Below are positions 55,948 through 64,000 of a DNA stretch of 64,000 nucleotides, piece by piece. Numbering within the stretch: position 1 is the first letter of the stretch; each line of letters opens with the position of its first letter. Origin of the DNA: Burkholderiaceae bacterium (lineage in GTDB: Bacteria > Pseudomonadota > Gammaproteobacteria > Burkholderiales > Burkholderiaceae_B); assembly GCA_017983955.1 (NCBI GenBank), contig JAGOAJ010000002.1, positions 1 to 64,000 on the forward strand. The letters run 5' to 3'. Under the pieces are notes generated by a model. That model had not been told where the DNA came from. It saw only the letters and a program-made list of their open reading frames with translations, and did no database searches. Both the position numbers and the translations under genes were made by a program.

Positions 55948-56130
55948 TTATTTTTTGACGGCGTCGCGTACGGCGTCTTTTAGTTCGCCGGTCTTACGTT
56001 GGGCAGTACCCGCCGCTTTTTCTACTTTCCCCTTGATTTCTGTGCTTTTGTCGCCAGTGACTTTCCCGGCGGCCTCTTTAATTGCGCCTTTTACTTCATG
56101 ACCTGCGCCTTTGATTCTATCTTTGTCCAT
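55948..56130 (-). CDS. CsbD family stress-response protein
   Basis: The 60-aa, helical, highly charged protein starts MDKDRIKGAGHEVKGAIKEA and continues with GKVTGDKSTEIKGKVEKAAG, the CsbD pattern. CsbD proteins are abundant under general stress; their biochemical function is unknown. AAGGAATG-like bases precede the start. Confidence 0.9.
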   Translation of the reverse strand: MDKDRIKGAGHEVKGAIKEAAGKVTGDKSTEIKGKVEKAAGTAQRKTGELKDAVRDAVKK

Positions 56131-56283
56131 CGTGCATTCCTTTTAAATGGATGGGTAGCTACGCCACACTCAGAGGTTGATTGTTGTGGCGCAACAGAGC
56201 CAAGCAAGCGGTATGCCTGACAAACACTTTATCCAATGTGGATGCACATCCTGTCGTCTATTTTTCTAGTGGTTTTTCGTGCG

Positions 56284-57015
56284 CTAGAAGCGCTCGTGGC
56301 TGGATAGATAGCGCCATTTTCCTGCAGGTAGTCCACCCATAGCCAGGCGGCCTATGCGTATGCGCTTGATATTGATCACGGTTAATCCCAGCTGTGTACA
56401 CATGGCCGCGATCAGGCCCATAGGTGGCGTTCTTAGGGCGAATCTTAGATGAGCGTCGCTTTGCCAGCTGACCTTGGCAGCAGGCAACTCACGTCCCTGC
56501 CATGGCCAAGGGCGATTCAGTTTTTTCAGGTCGCTATCTGAAAGTGTACCGCCAACATGTACCACATACTCCATTTCGACATGGGCAGCATCATCCAGCA
56601 GTTTGCGGTGTATGCGGTGTTCCTGACTAGCCACGATAAGCCCGCAGGCATCGGTTTCCAGTGACGTAGTCAGAATCAGTCCGGCAAGATGGCGTTTAAG
56701 TATGGACAGACTTAATGTGGGGCTTTCTATCTGGTTTTCCGCCACTAGCAGTTCAGCTGCTGACCCATGACCCTCGCTGGCGCCCCAGCCTACCGGCTTA
56801 TGCAATAAGAAAGTGACGGGTGCGACATCATCAGGCGAGGCGTCAGCCGCCAAAATGATTTTTTGGTTTGATGAGACCCGAAAGCCAGGTTCTTCTATCA
56901 CCTGGCCGTCTACGCTGACCCAGCCGCCGACAATATAGTTATCAGCCTCGCGACGCGAGCAGTTGTGTTGGGTAGCTATGTATTTGGCTAGACGTAATGT
57001 ATCTGTATCGCTCAT
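56284..57015 (-). CDS. RsuA/RluF family pseudouridine-synthase-like protein with altered catalytic motif
   Basis: An N-terminal S4 RNA-binding domain (KYIATQHNCSRREADNYIVGGWVSVD) is followed by a pseudouridine-synthase fold (FLLHKPVGWG, EMEYVVHVGG, GLTVINIKRIRIGRLAMGGLPAGKWR). In the family the catalytic Asp lies in a GRLDxxTxGL motif; here the aligned stretch is SLETDACGL, placing Glu120 where the Asp belongs and Ser for Arg. It may be inactive or divergent. Length is 243 aa. Confidence 0.8.
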   Translation of the reverse strand: MSDTDTLRLAKYIATQHNCSRREADNYIVGGWVSVDGQVIEEPGFRVSSNQKIILAADASPDDVAPVTFLLHKPVGWGASEGHGSAAELLVAENQIESPTLSLSILKRHLAGLILTTSLETDACGLIVASQEHRIHRKLLDDAAHVEMEYVVHVGGTLSDSDLKKLNRPWPWQGRELPAAKVSWQSDAHLRFALRTPPMGLIAAMCTQLGLTVINIKRIRIGRLAMGGLPAGKWRYLSSHERF

Positions 57016-57049
57016 AGGTGGCAGTCAAGAAGTCGCAGGGCGGTGTGGT

Positions 57050-57298
57050 TCAACGGCTGGCGTCCGGTGTGGCTCCGGCCAAGGCCATATTAAGAAAGAT
57101 GCTGGCAGCGCCTTGATCATTAAATGAGAAGACCCGGCTGACTACGACGTAGATATCGTCCGAGCCAGGAAAGGTAATGCCATCGCCGGTATTAGGTACA
57201 AAGCCAGTAGGAAATACGGGTGTCTGAGGAAATTTGTCGGGCCTTTTGCCATCCTTGGCGAAATTAAAAGCCAGTGTTGGCGCGGTGGTGTTGCTCAT
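57050..57298 (-). CDS. Hypothetical protein, 82 aa
   Basis: No family is recognised. The product (MSNTTAPTLAFNFAKDGKRP...) is short with a beta-rich centre (SDDIYVVVSRVFSFNDQG) and no signal. AGGAG seven bases before ATG 57298 supports this start. It lies 34 bases upstream of the pseudouridine-synthase-like gene on the same strand and may share its transcript. Confidence 0.65.
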   Translation of the reverse strand: MSNTTAPTLAFNFAKDGKRPDKFPQTPVFPTGFVPNTGDGITFPGSDDIYVVVSRVFSFNDQGAASIFLNMALAGATPDASR

Positions 57299-57429
57299 GA
57301 CAAGCTCCTGGAAAAAAGCGGGTAGGATTATGGAAGCTTGCAAGCATAACCTAGTATAGATACGGTGCGCAGGCAGCTAGTCCTTAATTCAGGTATTCTC
57401 TTTGGCTTCATTTAGAAGGAGTTTTAATT

Positions 57430-57711
57430 ATGGCACTCGCCACTGCTCGTCATATCCTGGTTGCTACTGAAGAAAAGTGCAATGAACTGAAAGCCGCTAT
57501 TGAAGGCGGTGCTGATTTTGCTCAAGTTGCAAAAGATAACTCAAGCTGCCCATCCAGCCGCGATGGCGGTGATCTGGGTTCGTTTGGCCCAGGCCAAATG
57601 GTCAAAGAGTTCGATACAGTAGTATTTAGCGCACCAGTTAATGTAGTCCAAGGTCCGGTGAAAACCCAGTTTGGATACCATTTGTTGGAAGTCACCAGCC
57701 GTCAAGACTGA
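57430..57711 (+). CDS. ppiC: Parvulin-type peptidyl-prolyl isomerase
   Basis: The cytoplasmic 93-aa single-domain parvulin has the same length as E. coli PpiC. The domain is complete: ARHILVATEEKCNEL, SSCPSSRDGGDLGSFGPGQM and FGYHLLEVTSR. No signal or extra domain is present. AGAAGGAG precedes the start, and a strong terminator follows. Confidence 0.95.
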   Translation: MALATARHILVATEEKCNELKAAIEGGADFAQVAKDNSSCPSSRDGGDLGSFGPGQMVKEFDTVVFSAPVNVVQGPVKTQFGYHLLEVTSRQD

Positions 57712-57721
57712 TGTGATACAG

Positions 57722-57774
57722 GCCCTGCCTATGCGGCTGCACGATGTGCCGGCCGCTAGGCAGGGCTTTTTTTT
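57722..57774 (+). terminator. Rho-independent terminator after ppiC
   Basis: A long hairpin with a perfect 10-bp base (57722-57731 with 57757-57766) and an inner GC stem is followed by a run of about nine T residues. Confidence 0.92.
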
Positions 57775-57906
57775 TGGGCCAAAGAACTAGACCAGCATAT
57801 AGCGGATACCTTGCCAGAACCCGTTTTATACCGTACAAAAGGATGGTTGCACATTATTTCATTATGCAAAGAAGCGCAATTACTAGCGCATAAGGGAGAG
57901 TAAGTA

Positions 57907-58362
57907 ATGATTAAGAAAAATAAAGTATCTTTGGTCGGTTTGCTTGGTTTATTGGCGGCTATGGTGTTGGCGGGGTGTGCGAACATGGAAAAGCCGATTA
58001 TTTTGGATAGTGACGTTGCTTTTGGTTTTGGTAGCGCGCAATTAACCCCGGCCGGCGAAAGTAAAATAAACCAATACGCGGCTTCGTTGATGGCCAGAGG
58101 GGAAACGCGCATAGAAATTATTGGGCACTCTGATCGCATTGGCGATAGCAAATCCAATCAAACCCTATCCGAGCGCCGTGCCCAGGCAGTGCGTAATCAA
58201 CTGCTGAAACATCGTTTGGTTGCTGATAACATCACTGCGCGTGGCTTGGGCTCCAGGGCCCCAGTGGTGACGAACTGCAACCAGACAAATAATGCTGCCT
58301 TGATTGCTTGTTTGGCGCCTAACCGGCGTGTCGAAATTAATGTAACCGACCTACGCTGGTAA
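57907..58362 (+). CDS. OmpA-family lipoprotein
   Basis: A signal peptide ends in lipobox LAGC (Cys24), followed by a C-terminal OmpA-like peptidoglycan-binding domain (FGFGSAQLTPAGESKI; IEIIGHSDRIGDSKSNQTLSERRAQAV; NRRVEINV). At 151 aa it is Pal-like in design but lacks tol neighbours, so it is not called pal. Two Cys near the end (TNCNQTNNAALIAC) may form a disulfide. Confidence 0.9.
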   Translation: MIKKNKVSLVGLLGLLAAMVLAGCANMEKPIILDSDVAFGFGSAQLTPAGESKINQYAASLMARGETRIEIIGHSDRIGDSKSNQTLSERRAQAVRNQLLKHRLVADNITARGLGSRAPVVTNCNQTNNAALIACLAPNRRVEINVTDLRW

Positions 58363-58516
58363 TCTGCCACGTTTATATAAAAGGTTTCATCACATAGCGT
58401 CAGTCTTAATTTAGGCTGATGCTATTGTCATTTATGGCCGAGGGGTTACATACACTTGCCTTTGTAATATACCGCCTTGGTATAGTGACCGCGCATAAAT
58501 GACGCGGAGTTTTAAA

Positions 58517-58765
58517 TTGAGAATATATAAATTACTGATTGCGGCCACTATGGCTGTGTTGCTGGCCGGCTGTGTTGGGCCTCATCATCGTGGCGGTCAT
58601 GATAGAGGCGATAGATACAGTCACAGGGATAGTGGCGACAGGTACAGTCATAGGGATAAGTCAGATCGTCGTGGAAAATATCAAAGGCAGGCGAAAAAAA
58701 ATACCAAGCAACATTATCGGGGCAGCTCTTGCCCACCGGGTCAGACTAAGAAGGGGCGTTGCTAG
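58517..58765 (+). CDS. Small lipoprotein with His/Arg/Asp repeats
   Basis: A signal with lipobox LAGC is followed by a charged region with two copies of GDRYSHRD(S/K) and a basic tail (KKNTKQHYRGSSC). TTG 58517 is chosen because GGAG lies seven bases upstream; ATG 58499 in the same frame has no Shine-Dalgarno. No family is recognised; a metal- or polyanion-binding role is speculation. Confidence 0.62.
   Translation: MRIYKLLIAATMAVLLAGCVGPHHRGGHDRGDRYSHRDSGDRYSHRDKSDRRGKYQRQAKKNTKQHYRGSSCPPGQTKKGRC
58607..58660 (+). repeat. 27-bp tandem repeat inside the lipoprotein gene
   Basis: Two 27-bp units (58607-58633 and 58634-58660) differ at a few positions, each encoding a nine-residue GDRYSHRD(S/K) unit, with a degenerate partial third. 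Confidence 0.75.
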
Positions 58766-58892
58766 ATAAAATATTCGTCACTGAGTTCCTATTTGTGTCG
58801 TCACGGCGGGCATGCTTTCATAGATCTCTCCAGGGATGACTAGGGTAGTGAATCAGGTTACGATGGCTGCTCAAGCGAACTAGGGGCAATTT

Positions 58893-59153
58893 ATGGAAGA
58901 GCGGGACGAGGTCGAATACTGCGGTAACTGGATAGAGATAAGCACTCACGAATCGCCTGATGGCTTTTTGGTTGAAGCACGTATCACTGGCCGGGGACCA
59001 GGTCCGCAAGTACGGCAATGGGCACGTATCGAGCTAGAGGAGACTTCTGCCTTTGTGGATAGGGACTTTGCTCGCAGTTTTGGTTTGCGTCAGGCCAAAA
59101 GCTTCATCGACAAGATGATGCCTAGTACGGATTCGCCGCTATCTATAGGCTAA
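58893..59153 (+). CDS. Hypothetical protein, 86 aa
   Basis: No family is recognised. The acidic protein MEERDEVEYCGNWIEIS... appears to be a small beta-alpha domain (GFLVEARITGRGPGPQVRQW; ARSFGLRQAKSFIDKMM). It is convergent with rfbD and overlaps its stop by four bases. Confidence 0.62.
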   Translation: MEERDEVEYCGNWIEISTHESPDGFLVEARITGRGPGPQVRQWARIELEETSAFVDRDFARSFGLRQAKSFIDKMMPSTDSPLSIG

Positions 59154-60067
59154 GGCCAGACTATGCCATTAGTGATTAATGATGGCAGTAGCCCTACGCG
59201 CCAGTCGTTTTCCTGCTTGCCTATGGCATAGTTCAATTTATTTTGGCTTAGGCAGGAGTTTTTTGGCCGTACGGCAGCGCTATGGTAGTCCGCCGATGAT
59301 ATCGGCTGTAGTTGCGGTATTTTCGTCAATATCCCGTTGCGCTGAGCCTGTAGAAAAATTTCCTGAGCAAAGCCGTACCAGCTGATATAAGGTTGGCCCG
59401 CAAAATGGTAAGTGCCAGGTACTAGCCCGGTAGCGCTAAAGTGTTGCTGCAACATATTTAGCAAGGCCAGCGCCAGATGTGGTGCATAAGTCGGTCCGCC
59501 AATTTGATCATCCACTATGCGCAAGGTGTCGTGGGTTTGCGCTAGCGTGATCATGGTCTTTAGAAAATTATTGCCAAACTGGCTAAATAGCCAACTGCTT
59601 CTAATAATCAAAGCATCCGGCAGGGCTGCTAGCACCGCCTGTTCGCCAGCAAGTTTGGATTTTCCATATACGCTTAGTGGTCTGGTGGGGTCATCCTCTG
59701 ACCAAGGCAACGTGCTGCTACCATCAAATACATAGTCCGTGGATATATGCAGTAGTGTGATGTGTCGCTGACGACAGGCCTGAGCCAGCAGGGCAGGCGC
59801 ATGTGCATTGATCTGCCAAGCTAGGTCGGCTTGGTTCTCTGCCTGATCTACCTGTGTATAGGCGGCCGTATTCACCACTGCAGCAATATCATGTGCATCC
59901 AGGTAGCGGGCGATATGGTCTGGCTTGCTGATGTTTAGGGTGTTTTTATCGGCAAGCAGTAGTTGCAGCCCTTGGGCTTGGGCCTGCGGTTGCAGACTAG
60001 CCAGGGCCAAACCTAGTTGCCCCTGGGCTCCGGTTACCAGCACTTGTTTAAGGGGTCGCGGCTGCAT
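59150..60067 (-). CDS. rfbD: dTDP-4-dehydrorhamnose reductase
   Basis: RfbD (RmlD) makes dTDP-L-rhamnose from the 4-keto sugar, the last step of rhamnose donor synthesis. The N-terminal NAD(P) motif VTGAQGQLG, AAYTQVDQAE, ISTDYVFDG and YGKSKLAGE (Tyr-x-x-x-Lys) are present. ATG 60067 (305 aa) lies just after the rfbC stop; a start at 60100 would overlap rfbC and add 11 unusual residues. rfbA and rfbB are not in the window. Confidence 0.95.
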   Translation of the reverse strand: MQPRPLKQVLVTGAQGQLGLALASLQPQAQAQGLQLLLADKNTLNISKPDHIARYLDAHDIAAVVNTAAYTQVDQAENQADLAWQINAHAPALLAQACRQRHITLLHISTDYVFDGSSTLPWSEDDPTRPLSVYGKSKLAGEQAVLAALPDALIIRSSWLFSQFGNNFLKTMITLAQTHDTLRIVDDQIGGPTYAPHLALALLNMLQQHFSATGLVPGTYHFAGQPYISWYGFAQEIFLQAQRNGILTKIPQLQPISSADYHSAAVRPKNSCLSQNKLNYAIGKQENDWRVGLLPSLITNGIVWP

Positions 60068-60072
60068 ATGGC

Positions 60073-60624
60073 TTAACTGTTGGTCAGCATGCTTTGCCAC
60101 TGCGCCAGGTTTGGATGGCGGCTGTCTTTTTCAGACAGGCGTGGTTGCCTGGTCGGCCAGGGTATGGCCAGTTCTGGACAGTCCCATGCCAGGCCCGCCT
60201 CGTCGTCCGGGCGATAGTAGTCAGTGCATTTATAGTGCAGGTCGGCCTGTTCGCTGATCACACAAAAGCCATGGGCATAGCCAGGCGGCACCCAGACTTG
60301 TCTGTGGTTGGTATCGCTGATTTCTATGGCGACATGACAGGCGAACGTGGGGGAGTCAGGATTGATATCCACAGTGACGTCCAGCACCGTGCCGTAGCTG
60401 ACGCTGATCAGCTTGCCTTGGGGGCGTGTCTTTTGAAAGTGCAAACCACGCAGGACATCTTTACTAGAACGCGAGCAATTGTCTTGCACCAAGGGTAGCG
60501 TTATGCCTGCCTCGTCACGGTATCGTCGTGCACTGTATGTTTCCTTGAAGAAACCGCGCTCGTCGTGAAAAACATGCGGCTCTATGATTAGCACACCCGC
60601 AAGCATGGTTTTACTGACTTTCAT
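60073..60624 (-). CDS. rfbC: dTDP-4-dehydrorhamnose 3,5-epimerase
   Basis: RfbC (RmlC) epimerises dTDP-4-keto-6-deoxyglucose at C3 and C5. The cupin-fold motifs are visible: FHDERGFFKETYS, QDNCSRSSKDVLRGLHFQ (active-site His), VWVPPGYAHGFCVIS and KCTDYY. The 183-aa length is normal. It precedes rfbD in a two-gene unit; the order rfbC-rfbD without rfbBA suggests the other genes are elsewhere. Confidence 0.96.
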   Translation of the reverse strand: MKVSKTMLAGVLIIEPHVFHDERGFFKETYSARRYRDEAGITLPLVQDNCSRSSKDVLRGLHFQKTRPQGKLISVSYGTVLDVTVDINPDSPTFACHVAIEISDTNHRQVWVPPGYAHGFCVISEQADLHYKCTDYYRPDDEAGLAWDCPELAIPWPTRQPRLSEKDSRHPNLAQWQSMLTNS

Positions 60625-60726
60625 ACGGAATAAACCTTGTGTAGATATCGTATTGTAGTGTGGGATATGGTGGTGGGGTGTTAGATATATACGGGTTAAC
60701 GTGTAGGCACCGTAGACCTAAATGGC

Positions 60727-60779
60727 TTGAACAAACGATACAGACAGTGCATATTGTTCGTAACGATGGCACTGTCTGT
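60727..60779 (+). promoter_or_regulatory. Possible fdo promoter with an 11-bp inverted repeat
   Basis: A perfect inverted repeat (60740-60750 and 60769-60779, 18-nt spacer) lies 50 bases before the formate dehydrogenase gene. TTGAAC (60727-60732) and CATATT (60750-60755), 17 bases apart, form a weak promoter overlapped by its left arm. It may be an operator or a leader hairpin. Confidence 0.5.
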
Positions 60780-60828
60780 TTGTACCAACGTGTATCAATT
60801 TCCCCTTTACATCGTTCTGGAGAGCCCC

Positions 60829-63800
60829 ATGGTTAACATGAGTCGGCGTCAATTCTTCAAGGTGACGGGCACTACGCTGGCAAGTTCTAGTCTGGCATTG
60901 CTGGGGGCCGCCCCCAGTCCTGCCTTGGCTGAAGTCAGGCAGTATAAGCTCGCTCGCATGACAGAAACGCGTAACACCTGTCCCTATTGTTCCGTCGCCT
61001 GTGGGGTCCTGATGTACAGCCTGGGCGATGGCGCCAAAAACGCCAAGGGCAGCATCATGCACATCGAGGGTGACTCTGATCATCCGGTTAACCGTGGCAC
61101 GCTATGTCCCAAAGGCGCGGCGCTAGTTGATTTTATCCATAGCCCCAGCCGCCTTAAATACCCTGAATATCGAGCACCTGGTTCGGATACCTGGCAACGC
61201 ATTTCATGGGACGATGCCTATACACGCATCGCCAAGCTCATGAAAGCCGACCGTGACGCCAACTTCGTTGAAAAAACGGCTGATGGCAAAGTAGTCAACC
61301 GCTGGACGACTACCGGCATGTTGGCAGCTTCGGCCAGCAGTAACGAAGTGGGTTACGTAACGCACAAAGTCATACGCAGTCTGGGCATACTCGCATTCGA
61401 TAATCAAGCACGTGTCTGACACGGCCCGACGGTGGCAGGTCTTGCCCCGACGTTTGGCCGTGGAGCGATGACGAACCATTGGGTCGACATCAAGAACGCG
61501 GATATTGTATTGATTATGGGCGGTAACGCCGCTGAAGCTCACCCCTGTGGATTCAAATGGGTTACTGAAGCCAAGGCGAACAACAGCGCCAAGCTTATCG
61601 TTGTGGACCCACGCTTTACACGCTCGGCGTCTGTGGCGGATCTGTACGCGCCCATACGCACTGGAACTGATATTATTTTCCTGGGCGGCATTATCAGGTA
61701 TCTACTTGAGAATGACAAAATCCACCACGAGTACGTACATAATTACACCGACTTTCCCTTCATTGTTCGCGAGGACTTTACCTTCGAAAACGGCTTGTAT
61801 TCTGGTTACAACGATGATGGTCGTAGCTACGACAAAACAAGCTGGGACTATGAACGTGGCGAAGACGGCTTCGTCAAGGTCGATAGCACTCTACAACACC
61901 CTCGGTCCGTATATCAACTGATGAAGCATCACTATTCGCGCTATACGCCCGAAATGGTAGAGCGTGTTTGCGGCACTTCTCAGGAAAAATTCCTGAAAGT
62001 CTGCGAACTGTTGGCGTCCACAGCAACTTCAGGTCGGGCAGCAACCATACTGTATGCCTTGGGCTGGACTCAGCACTCTATAGGTTCGCAAATCATACGT
62101 ACCGGTGCCATGGTGCAGTTGCTGCTGGGTAATATCGGCATATCTGGTGGTGGCATGAACGCCTTGCGCGGTCACTCCAACATCCAGGGGCTAACTGACC
62201 TTGGCTTGATGTCTGACCTGTTGCCGGGTTACTTGACCTTACCGCGTGAGACTGAACAGGATTTCGAGGGCTATATTACGCAGCGTACCCAACAGCCACT
62301 GCGTCCTAATCAGCTTAGTTATTGGCGGCATTATAAAAAGTTCCATGTCAGCCTGATGAAGGCATGGTGGGGCGATGCTGCACAAGCCGATAACAACTGG
62401 GGATACGACTACCTGCCCAAGCTGGATAAGCTCTACGACATGCTGCAAGTCACCGAGCTCATGAGCAAGGGTGAAATGAATGGCTATATTGCCCAAGGCT
62501 TTAACCCCTTGGCGGCCTCACCCAATAAAGCCAAGGTGCTGGAAGGCTTGTCCAAGCTGAAGTTCCTAATCATCATGGACCCGCTGATTACTGAAACGTC
62601 TGAATTCTGGCGCAATGTGGGCGAGTACAACGACGTTGACCCCAGCCAGATCCAAACTGAAGTCTTCCGTCTGCCCACCACCTGTTTTGCCGAAGAGGAA
62701 GGCGCACTGGTGAACTCTGGCCGTTGGCTGCAATGGCACTGGAAGGGCGCCGAGCCCCCCGGCGAAGCAAAAAGCGACATTGAAATCATGGCGCTGCTGT
62801 TTACGCGGTTACGTGCTCTTTACCAAACCGAAGGTGGCAAGTTTCCGGACCCCATCTTGAAGCTGTGGTGGCCGTATGCCAATCCAGATAACCCCACGGC
62901 GGCTGAACTCGCCATGGAATACTCTGGGCGGGCACTCGCCGACCTGGTTGATCCCACCAGCGGCGCGGTACAGCGTAAGGCGGGCGAGCAACTCGCTGGT
63001 TTTGGCGAGTTGCGCGATGACGGCTCCACCATTAGTGGTTGCTGGATATACGCCGGGTGCTGGACGCAAGCAGGTAACCTGATGGCGCGACGCGACAACA
63101 GCGATCCCACTGGCATAGGTCAGACCCTGAATTGGGCCTGGTCGTGGCCAGCGAATCGGCGCGTGCTATATAACCGGGCATCATGCGATTTGAAAGGGCA
63201 ACCGTTCAATCCGCGCCGGGCGTTGGTCAGTTGGGATGGTAAGAAATGGGGCGGAGCCGACACTCCTGACTTCAAGGCGGATGAAAATCCGGCTGGCGGC
63301 ATGGGGCCATTTATTATGAACCCCGAAGGCGTGGCTCGATTCTTTGCTCGAAAAAGCATGGCGGAAGGGCCTTTCCCAGAGCACTACGAACCCTTCGAAA
63401 ACCCCTTGGGCTATAACCCGCTGCATCCTAAAGAACCCAGGGCTACCAGTAACCCGGCCGCACGCGTCTTCAAGGACGACTTGGCCGCCATGGGCAAGGT
63501 AGAGCAGTTCCCATATGTAGCTACAACGTATCGACTGACTGAGCATTTCCACTATTGGACCAAGCACGTGCGCTTAAATGCCATCATGCAGCCCCAGCAG
63601 TTTGTGGAGATCGGCGAGGAATTGGCCAGCAATCTGGGTATCGCCAATGGCTCCATGATTAAGGTGTCATCCAACCGCGGCTACATCAAAGCGGTGGCAC
63701 TGGTTACCAAACGCATCAAGACGCTCATGATAGAAGGCAAGCCTGTGCATCATGTGGGCATCCCCATACACTGGGGGTTTGTCGGCTTGGCCAAGCCTGG

Positions 63801-63894
63801 ATTCCTGGCTAACACGCTGACTCCAGCCGTAGGCGATGGTAATTCGCAGACACCGGAGTTCAAGTCATTCCTGGTTCAGGTCGAGAAGGCATAG
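60829..63894 (+). CDS. fdoG: Formate dehydrogenase-N/O alpha subunit (selenoprotein)
   Basis: This is the molybdenum bis-MGD catalytic subunit that oxidises formate in the periplasm. A Tat signal (SRRQFFK) is followed by a 4Fe-4S site (NTCPYCSVACGV) and the molybdopterin domains. The in-frame TGA at 61417-61419 is codon 197, the selenocysteine position (Sec196 in E. coli FdnG), and the flanks NQARV and HGPTVAGLAP are conserved. A SECIS hairpin follows. Read through, the protein is 1021 aa, full length. GGAG before ATG 60829 supports the start; ATG 60838 is an alternative. FdnG and FdoG cannot be told apart here. Confidence 0.96.
61417..61455 (+). promoter_or_regulatory. SECIS element for Sec insertion
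   Basis: The TGA codon (61417-61419) is followed by a hairpin: CGG (61430-61432) pairs with CCG (61447-61449), T61433 is bulged, GGCA (61434-61437) pairs with TGCC (61443-61446), and the apical loop is GGTCT. This is the bacterial SECIS fold recognised by SelB. Confidence 0.9.
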
Positions 63895-63904
63895 GAGAAT
63901 CGCC

Positions 63905-64000
63905 ATGGCATTGCAATCATTGGATATTAGGCGTATCTCCGCCACCACCACGCCACCTCCGGGCATGCGCGAACCCCTAGTCGAGGGCGGGGTCGCCAAG
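63905..64000 (+). CDS. fdoH: Formate dehydrogenase beta subunit, N-terminal part
   Basis: Only 32 codons are in the window; the gene runs off the end. The start MALQSLDIRRISATTTPPPG resembles the N terminus of FdnH/FdoH, the four-cluster Fe-S subunit that passes electrons to the cytochrome b subunit. AGGAGA before ATG 63905 and its position ten bases after fdoG support the call. Confidence 0.85.
   Translation, partial: MALQSLDIRRISATTTPPPGMREPLVEGGVAK

Noticed and set aside
60727..61419. A separate 230-codon gene or pseudogene before a second 820-codon gene
   Set aside because: The TGA between them is a selenocysteine codon with a SECIS hairpin, so they form one formate dehydrogenase alpha subunit gene starting at 60829.

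Overview
The window looks like a chromosomal segment of a mid-GC betaproteobacterium, most likely an Alcaligenaceae relative of Bordetella, Pusillimonas or Advenella. This is inferred from gene content and order (lapB-rfaE1-hldD-comEA-cysM; rplS-nudL; acpS-nagZ-uvrC-pgsA; cco genes beside an FNR gene) and from protein character, not from a database search. I saw no IS element, prophage, CRISPR array or replication origin.

Layout. 1-5.5 kb: end of lapB, LPS heptose genes rfaE1-hldD, a ComEA-like protein, cysM, mltB and a histone-deacetylase-like enzyme. 5.5-9.2 kb: etfB-etfA and an acyl-CoA dehydrogenase. 9.3-15.5 kb: housekeeping (1-Cys peroxiredoxin, yghU, rplS, nudL, rsgA, an M48 peptidase, orn) plus a 59-codon membrane-protein ORF behind a LexA-like box. 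15.5-23.7 kb: phenylacetate operon paaABCDE-paaN-paaG-paaI-paaK, behind a clear sigma70 promoter overlapped by two inverted repeats; paaF, paaH, paaJ and a regulator are not here. 23.8-31.5 kb: acpS-nagZ-uvrC-pgsA, an MFS transporter, queF and aceA.

31.6-39.1 kb is a microaerobic respiration island: a CcoI-like membrane protein with all catalytic ATPase domains missing, ccoS, ccoNOQP, ccoG, a very short FixH-like protein, a small two-helix protein and an FNR/ANR-type regulator. FNR palindromes lie before the CcoI-like gene, before ccoN and before fnr itself, so the block reads as one oxygen-controlled regulon. 39.2-44.4 kb: mazEF, clpB behind a sigma32-type promoter and an Aer-like chemoreceptor. 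44.5-48.2 kb: tRNA(CAT), rlmF, rtcB and several small proteins.

48.3-53.3 kb: a DctMQP TRAP transporter divergent from an IclR regulator, then a cobalamin riboswitch directly in front of a TauD/TfdA-family 2-oxoglutarate dioxygenase. I know of no B12 role for such an enzyme, so this is the most promising candidate for an undescribed system. 53.3-60.6 kb: accessory small proteins, lipoproteins, a serine hydrolase, a CsbD protein, a pseudouridine-synthase-like protein with a substituted catalytic Asp, ppiC and rfbD-rfbC. 60.8-64 kb: a selenocysteine formate dehydrogenase (in-frame TGA plus SECIS hairpin) followed by the start of its beta subunit.
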